From Tribonema minus (taxonomy: Eukaryota; Sar; Xanthophyceae; Tribonematales; Tribonemataceae): 64,000 bases of DNA. Below the pieces are notes generated by a model. It was given only the letters and a program-made list of their open reading frames with translations. It did not search any database and was not told where the DNA came from. Both the position numbers and the translations under genes were made by a program. The stretch covers positions 496,001 through 560,000 of the forward strand of contig JAFCMP010000511.1 in the NCBI GenBank assembly GCA_017506865.1, written 5' to 3'. Positions 24,101 to 33,100 of the stretch are shown in pieces (within the stretch, counting starts at the first letter, position 1; each line of letters opens with the position of its first letter).

Positions 24101-27100
24101 GGATGCTCCGGAAAGGACATTTCATTCAGTTTCTCTCAGCTCGCACATATAGCACAGCAGGCAGTGATCCAGCACCAGATCCAGATGCATTCTTGGCTTT
24201 GTGATCAGTCCACTACGCTCAATTTCTGGCAGATTGGTGTTGTGCTCGCAGTGACTCTGGTAATTGCAGGGCCAGCATTATGTCAGGTATCACACCGTAC
24301 TGCTGGCCATCCACATCAGAAGCGAAAGATTGCGCATGATGAAGCACCCTAGCCCTGCGCTCCGGCGGGCAGTTCTCGCCGCTATCAGCCCAAGGTTCTG
24401 TCTCGCGGGGATCCTGCCACGGCACAATGTTTCTGCCGAGGTGCTCACCCGGGCAGGTTCTGCCACGGCATAAGCTCACAAAAGTATTACAGAAGCATCA
24501 ATTTTTTAGAAAGGTGCTCACCCCAGGAAGATCTGCCGCAGCACAAGTTTGTGCCAAGTTTACAAAGAAGCATTCAATTCACAATGTGCTTTCTTCCCTT
24601 GCGCTAGAGTAGCAGAAACCCTATTCCGCACCACGCCATGTACAACACGTAGTCACAACATACGTACCCCAGGGGGATCTGCCAGGGCAGGAGCTGCCCC
24701 GACGCGTTCTCCACATTGTACGCGACGGGGATCTCGCTCACGAGCTCCGGCGGCAGCGGCGCCTTCACCGCCCCTGGGAACCGGAATCTGCTAGTCTCCC
24801 CGACCTGCGGCAGCTGCGTGGCGTCGAGCTCGTACACGCGCACGTAGTCAAAGGCCATGCGCCAGGGGCCGGCACCACTGGGGGGCTGCGGCCAGTTGCC
24901 GCCGATGGCCAGGTTGAACATGAGGGTGAACCTGGGGGGGGGGGGGGGGGGGGGAAGGGGGGGGGGGGGGGATGGGGGTTGTCAGCAGGTCACCACGGGC
25001 AGGTTGAGCGCCAGAACATATTTGTGATGGGGCGGGGGGGGGGGGGGGGGGGGGGGGGGCATGGGCCGGTGTCAGGAGGAGAATCAAAGGGCTATCATTG
25101 CCGGTTGTTGTGCGAGCCAAATTGACCCACGTTGAAGTTTGAACAGCGTGTGGGGCCTGCGCTCCGAGTACACATCAAGGGCGTGCACGGGTGCAACCCT
25201 AGCCCGAAGGCTACTGTAGCATGCCTCTGATGCTGGCGCCACTGGCGCCGCCCAATGCTGGCACCGTCTGATGCTGGCGCCAGTGTCGCCACCCAATGCT
25301 GGCACAGCACGACTCGGCAGGGTCTGTATGTTGCCGTTTGGCAATCAAGCAGTGCTCAGCATCATAGTTTTGGTGACACTGCTCAATGGGCCATGGCACA
25401 TCTGACGTTGCAGGGGGCGGCGGCGTTGCTGTCAAGCAGCAGCGCTCATCAGGCAACAGCCCACATCTGATGCCTTGGGCAGCGGCAACGTTGCTTTCAA
25501 GCAGCAGTGCTCAGCACGCAGTGGCACCCACCTGACGCCGTAGGGAGCAGCGGCGTTGCTCTCAAGCAGCAGCGCTCACCAGGTAACAGCACCCACCTGA
25601 TGTTGCAAGGGGCGGTGGCGTTGCTCTCAAGCAGCAGCGCTCATCACACCTGATGTTATGAGGGCGGCGGCATTGCTCCCAAGCAGCAGCGCTCAAAATG
25701 CAATGGCCGCCACCTGATGCCGTAGGGAGCAGCGGCGTTGCTCTCAAGCAGCAGCGCTCACCAGGCAACAGCACCCACCTGATGTTGCAAGGGGCGGTGG
25801 CGTTGCTCTCAAGCAGCAGCGCTCATCACACCTGATGTTGTGAGGGGCGGCGGCATTGCTCTCAGGCAGCAGTGTGCAAAACGCAATGGCCCCCACACGA
25901 TGTGTTGACTCTCAGGCAGCAGCACTCAACATGCAACAGCACCCCACCTGACGTCGTAGGGAGCGCCGGCGTTGTTCTCCGCCATGAGCGTCTCAGAAAA
26001 CCATGTGGAGCACATGCAGTACGTCCTGCCGTCAATGCCCCAGGCAATGTAGCCCGGCGTCCACGACAGCGTGTACACGTGGTAGTCCAGGCTGTAGTCC
26101 AGGTTGTTGTCCAGTACGCTGCAGTACACGTGAAAGGGGGTGGGTGGCGGGGGGCGGGGTCAGTGCAGCTTTCGTGTCACGACGTTAAAGATGTGCACGG
26201 GGTGCTCCTAACCGTAGCTCTGACTCGAGCCTTTACTGCACCTTGAATTTAACTGTAATGCTGAACCTGACCAGTGGGGGCATCGCTGGGCCATACGACT
26301 GGTGTGCACATGGTGGTGGTTGCTGAAATCATTACTGCACTACTCATGTTGCAGCACTTTCACCGCGCGTCAAATATGCTGCTGCAATGCATGCACGTCG
26401 TGCATTGCACGATGAGCAGCTTGGCACCACAGGGTGAGCTCGATCTCATATTGCAGTGCATCATTGCACAGAGGTTCAGGCAATGTTGAACTTCATGTGC
26501 TTCAAGTGTTACAACTTCAGAGCCGGCAGGCACAATTGGCAGAAGTATTCCACGCAGTTTGCTGTGAATACTGCCCCTGTGTGAGACGACATACATGCAA
26601 ATGCATAGAAGCTCAAAGAACCACAACGTGCCTTACCTATTGTCTCTCACACACACTCCTGTGCATACCGATCGAGCTGTGATCAGGTAACCAGTTATCA
26701 TCCATGTGTAAATGCTACGGAGCCATTGCACTACGTGACATCAAACACACACCTCCGCTGAGCACTGCTTGTGTGTCAAGCACATAATGCATGGACACTG
26801 ACATCCTGATCATTGCATGTTAAGCCAAGCATTACGCACGTGCGAAAGAACATTAGCCATCACTGTCTGCTGTGGCAGCGACTCACCAGCCATTCTGCCC
26901 CTTATTCCCTATTCTGAATGCCCCTCCGTAGTGCAGCGTTGCGTGGGGCTGTGAGAGCACGTACAGACGACGGCGTAGCAGCAGCAGCAGAGAAGTGAGC
27001 ACACTAAATTCCAATCAGCATTACTGGATCATCTGAACCTCTTCTATAAAGTCCCTGTTCCTTCCAATTGCTTTACGTGGTGGAACATTGTGATTGATCA

Positions 27101-30100
27101 GTTCGATAGCGTACGAGGGAGCTCAGCGAGCAGAGCTGCATCCCACTCGTTCTTGCTGTAAAACGCACTCAGCTCCTGCCTGTACGATGCTGAGCTGAGT
27201 AATGCAAGTTGACCTTATCATTACCAAGGTGACATTAGAGCTGTTACTATTCTGGCCGTTTGTATCATTTGTGGGAAACCGGTTACGAATGCATTGACCG
27301 TTGAGCTTCATGTCGGTATCACATTAAGGAAGGATCATTGTAAATGTAAGCAAGCAGCGAGATTGCCAATGAGATCCACTTGAACTTGAAGTTGGAGAGG
27401 GGTGGGCGCCCACCTTTCACAACACAAACACAAACTACCATCTAGGTCCGCACTGATGCTTACCAGAGTGTTCGAAATGCGCCATGCGTGCCGATTTCCC
27501 CTTGTCCACCGCTTCCAGTACTGACACTATACTTTATTTACTTGAGGGGCGGAAATCCTATAAAAAGAAGCAAAATACGCAACTCGTGTACACATGTGCT
27601 GTGTCAAACGTGCAACACATGCGCTCTCTACACTATCAAATGGTCCTGGCCGCCAAGCCAACCACAGATGGGCTTCCAGGAGGGCTTCGTTCGCCTCAGA
27701 GCCCCAAATTGTGCTGTACTGTCATTACAGCAACCAGCTTGCACTGAGCACTGGCCGTCGCAACCACGGCATAGCAGGAAGACGTGAATGCGCAGCAGCG
27801 CGCCTCAACATGACCTGATGCGTTTCATCATGCGTACCGATATGCGAGCATGGGCTGCAGCATGTCACATTGCGACATCATGCGAACCGATTCATCGATC
27901 GCCCCCTTCGGCGGGAAAAGTACTGCAGCACATGATGTACATCATATGCTGACATTACAATGGTATGCGTACCGATTTGCCATTGTCCACCGCCTCAAAG
28001 ATGTCAATCTCGCCCGATGCTGGCCAATTGCCATAGACCCCTGGCATAGGGTCTGGCAGCATATAGATGGATGGCCTGAGAGGGCAAATGATGGAACAGT
28101 TGCGCTCACATTTGTCAGCATTTAGCATTGGCAGAGGGATTTGGGTCTTGAGTGCTGCATGTGGAGCAATGTTCAAGAAGAGGGGCAAGTGCACTGCTAC
28201 TGGTTACTGCAGTTGTTTCTGATCTACTTCTCACTGAGCGCGCGCACGCCCGCTCCTTGTCATCAAGCTCGTCACCGTTATTGTCAAGCTTGTAAGCCTC
28301 AATTGGAGCCTGCATGTATGTGGTAGCAAAGTGTTTCGATGCTCTGTGCCGATCGCACTACGGTCGCACCGCTGTCATACCAAACTTTTGAAATTGAAGA
28401 CAAAATGCTAAAGGAAGAAGTAGTGCAGCGTGTGACACAGCACCATTGACACATGTAAAAACGTGCATATCGCCCACATTATCACGAGCATCCACGACCG
28501 TCTCAAGGGCATATGGCCCAAGCGGGTGCCACCCAAGGCTACAATGCAAACTGCAGCTGCAGCACGGCATTGAAGTAAAGCAGTATGCTGTTGTGATGCG
28601 CAGGTTTTTTTCCCTTCAAGGCAGTCGAAGACATGCGCTGCGTCCAGACACCCCCAAGATCTCTCACTGTGCACATGCATAATGTCGCACGTGGCGAGGT
28701 TCTGCTTTATCAGATGCACTGTTGCTAGCTTTTGCAGAGTGGGCCCGCGTTTGAGCCCGTGCAGCGATTCTGTCTTTGCGCCATTGCTCAGCACATGCAG
28801 CAAATGCCGCTGCGGTACGTCATGGTGCGGCGCACGGTGGGTGGTTCAGCATTCGAGTGCGAATGCGTTCACACATTGATCGCTTGACGTGCGCAGGCGG
28901 TGAGATGCGTCACGACATTACTGCATGCACCATCGCACCAGCATGCAAAGTTGCGACAAACCACATGCTCCAAAGTATATGATGTGAGGGTCGTGTATGC
29001 CGGTATAGAACGTATACACATGTAACTCAAGAATAGCAGCAATTCCAACGTGTGGGCAATTGCATACAACGCACGTTGAAGTAAATTTTACTATCGCTCA
29101 CCAGGTGCCCAGGCCCGCGGCAATCTTCATCCTGATTTCAATGTGGCCGTACGTGATACTGTACGCCTCCTGCGTCCCAATCTGCGAGTGGCATGCACAG
29201 CAATACGGCATGTATGATGCTCTCAGAACGCGAGGGCAGGGCATTTTGTGCGGCAACCCATTGCGCGGTTGCAGCTGTGCGTTCCCCGTGAGGATGGCGT
29301 TTCCCCCACCACCCTCTGTCACTTATCAGCTGCCGGTCGCACTTTGTGTGCTGATGCTCCACAGTGCTCATACAGCATCGATTCTGTGCGCCTCGCATCT
29401 CATTCCATAGACTGGCTTACGGCCAGTCACGGGGTGACTTGGTGACTGAAGACCAATTGCAATGGTAGGTCAAAGCTTCCGCACTTGCGCAGACACCTGC
29501 TGAATGCGCGTAAAGTGATGATGCATCAGTACTGAGTTTGCGTGCGCTCGTCTCACAGTGCAGCACTGGATAAGGCACTCTATCAGGCACACTGCCCATA
29601 GAGCTTATAGAAACGAGCGCACATTTGATAACAGAGTTGTGGGCTCAGCCGCTGAGCTGAGCGCTGCCTGCACAGGGGGACAAGCAGCTGGCGGCCATGC
29701 CTGCTTACCAAAGGTGGTTGATTATGTCACTAAAAAAACATAGGGCCAAATGTGCATGACAGGGCTGCCAGAAAGGACGTATACAATAGGAGTATGCCGA
29801 GCATTGGGTGTGTTATGGGGCAATCATTAATACAATGCTACAATGCCGCAAGCATACGGGCATGCTCTACAGATTGGTCTTGTTGGCCTACTGTTGATGT
29901 GACAGCACTGCACTAGCCCAACTCTGATCTGTTGACCTCTCAATGCTACCCCTTACCCAACCCACTACTCTACTGCTGGCTCTTTGCTGCAAGCATTCTT
30001 CCAGGGCTGCTTCAAGCGTGGCACTGCTCTCTGCTCTCAACATGTTTGATGTACTGGTGACCTCGGTAGCCTAGGCTGCTGCACCGCGATGTGCAGCTGC

Positions 30101-33100
30101 GCTCGCTCTACAAGTGAGCTGACCACCGCTGCTGTTGCTTTTCACTTTCGGCTGACCCCAGGAAAAATGTCATTTTCGGTTGAGTCAAGCTTCAGTTATC
30201 AAATCTGGACCAGGGCTAGAGGTGGGGCTACCAGTAGCGCGTGGGCGTTGTCAGAGGCTTTGGCGTGCAGCATTCTCTTGCTGAGCAAGCATATGCTGAC
30301 TGCGAGGCTGACAATGTCAGCACAATCTGACCTTTCCGGAGCTGTACAATTGCCCTTGGCTGCCGCCGCCTGCTTTCCCCTCTATGATCTGCAGATGTAA
30401 CACCAGCAACATCAGCAATCGTGTTGGCAATTCATCACGGTGCCAAGCTGAACCTTGTATACTTTACGCTGACAATACGTACCAAAGTGTCAACCGCAAT
30501 CAGCAGGTCTAGTGATTGCCTGTTGTTGTGCACAAGAGAGGGAAGTGAGCGCGAAGCTATGGCACACAGCAGTACTGCTACCAATCACTTGGGCAGCCCA
30601 AGACTTGATTCCAATGTACACTTTTTGTCGAACACACATATTTCAAAACGTGCGATGGGCATCATGCAGGTTCAAGTGGAAGTGAAATTGTGTGCAGCAG
30701 GCCAATCTAGTAAAGCAGTGCGCAGGTTGCGCAACATTGCAACAGAAGAAGGCAACATTCATTACAGATGTAGCCTTGCGCTCGTGCCTCTTTGACAACA
30801 TAGGCAACTCCATGGTACACCCACTGCAAGTACAAGGGGGCAGGCATCGGAGCATGCAACCGGGGGGGGAGGGGGAGGCGGGCATCCGGCAAAGTCATCT
30901 AGTGTGCTCATCAGAGTGAGCAGTAAGACCAGGTGTGTGTAAAAAGTGGCAGAGAAGCTCTACATTATTCATCTGCGGGTTTCACGCCCCAAGCGACAAG
31001 CAATGTAGGTACTGTAGCATCAAAAAAAAAGCAGCACCACCAAGGTAATCAACCATAAGCTCACCAAACTGCCATTGTCGATGAACACGTTGTTCCGCTC
31101 GTAGCTCTGCAGCTCCCCATTTGTGAACGGGTTGCCGAGATAGAACTCCCATCTGCACGACAGGGCACGGATTGGAGATTATGAACCCAACGTGATGGGA
31201 AGTGCTCATGTAGTTTGAGCAAGACCGAGGCATTATTTTTGTAGATGTCCCATTCGTTGGCGTGTGCCCGCCACTCATGCTACTTGGCTACTAGTTCTCT
31301 CTCATGAAGTGACACCAGTTTGGTAGACTATTGCCTTTGTTAGTTTAAAAGTACTTCAAAGACTGAGGCCTCACTTTGTTAGAATTCCTACTCTACTGTT
31401 TTCTGACGTGTGCCTGCCACTCATGCTACTTGGTTACTACTTCTCACGAAGCCTGATCAAAGCATTTTTGGGTAACAGTTCTGTAGACTATTGACAGCAA
31501 GCGAGGCATGCGCATTGTAATCACGCAAGCCCGATGCCTCATTTGTTTCCTGTGTCTCACTGGCAGTTTTTGCGTGTGCCCGTCATGGTGGCTACTTCTA
31601 CCCTTAAAGCGGGCTACAAGCGGCTTTTTCTGTGAAGAAGAACAGTATTCTTGTCGACGGCGAACAAGCAGCATAGCGTTTGTCAGGCATGCGTATGATT
31701 GCGCTCGCTGCATGCACAGACCTTCTAGGCATTACCCTACAAGTGTCCACAGAGTTGCTTCAAGAGCATCATACCGCTGTCTTTGGGCTTCATACTTTGC
31801 AGTATAGTCTATAGCTTCAGCGTTGCTGACACGCATAAGATGCAGTGCGTATCTTGAAATTTGCAAAGACCGGTGCCATTTGATGTCTTGGTCAAGATCA
31901 CGCACTTCAAGAAGCTTCAGAACGTCAGCGCCATCAGCATGAAACACTCCAGTGCGTGTTCCGTCGTGCATGTGTATATGCGCGCAAACACGCAAGATTC
32001 CGCAACCTTCCCACCCATACTCACATGCTCTCATTGATGGTGTCACCGTTGAACTCGTCTGCCCACTTCAACTTGCCGCGCGGCAGCGGCGGCAGCGCGG
32101 TAGCCACCGTCGGCAGCTTTCTTTGCGACACCTCCGGTCCGGCATTGTCGCCACCCTCCTCGTCCTGTGAGTATACGCCAGCGATATTGCCATCCGCGCC
32201 CACGTATGCGCCGTCTGGTGTTTTTCCTGCTGCGGTAAGCGAGACGCCGTGCGCGCAGGCGTCAGTTGAAGTTGAAGACCGTGCACTGGCTTATGAGCAC
32301 ACCGTGAAGGTAGGAAGTACATGCAGAACTCGCGGGAGTGAAACTGAACCGCGGGTGTGGTAACGTCGGTGCTAGAGGAACACCTGTCGTGCGCTCTCAC
32401 AGAGAGATGTTTGCTATATATGAGTCCGTGTGCATGTTCTGAGTGCCTTGATGGGCTAGAGCTCATGTGCTTCAGTTACTTCCGTTTGAAAGGCGGAGCC
32501 CCTACAACAACAAGCAGGATGTACAGCCCTAACCCTAACCCTAACCCTAACCCCAACCCTAACCCTAACCCTAACCCAAACCCTAACCCTAACCCTAACC
32601 CTACAACAACAAGCAGGATGTGCAGCTCTGATGCCCATACAATACGCGTGCTCACAGCGCACATGGAGGCTGGCAGCTGAAACCAAGTTCTGCCCACACT
32701 CAGCCAGGCCAGCTACGCTGAGGTTATGTAGGTTAAAATTAGAATGATAGCTAGGCCTTCATGGTCCCTACATAGAATGAAAGCCCCGCTACTATCTCTA
32801 CGGAAAGGGGCGCAGCCAGGTACCTTGAAGTGCTTCCTGATGATCATCGCTGAGAGCACAAAAAAGCCGAGGTGATGCATCAAGGTTGTAGGCAGAGTCC
32901 ACATGTACCTTGCAACAAAGCACCTCGATGCTCTCTGACTATGCACACTTTATGAGATGGCCAAATCAACGTACATGGACACACTCAAGCAGCTTAAAGC
33001 GCATGCGCGCCACATGAACTTGTGTTGGATGCACTCTCTGAGCTCCTGAACGTGACCAAACTATCCTCCAGAATTGATCCCTGCTCCACTATATATATAC

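Noticed and set aside
25380-25940. Repeat array looking like a CRISPR
   Set aside because: Units vary in length and sequence, there are no unique spacers, and the unit is a splice junction of gene A in a eukaryote.
27600-27720. Minus-strand frame with SEANEALLEAHLWLAW as a GH16 exon
   Set aside because: Exons 5 and 6 of gene A join in phase without it, and it matches no GH16 strand.
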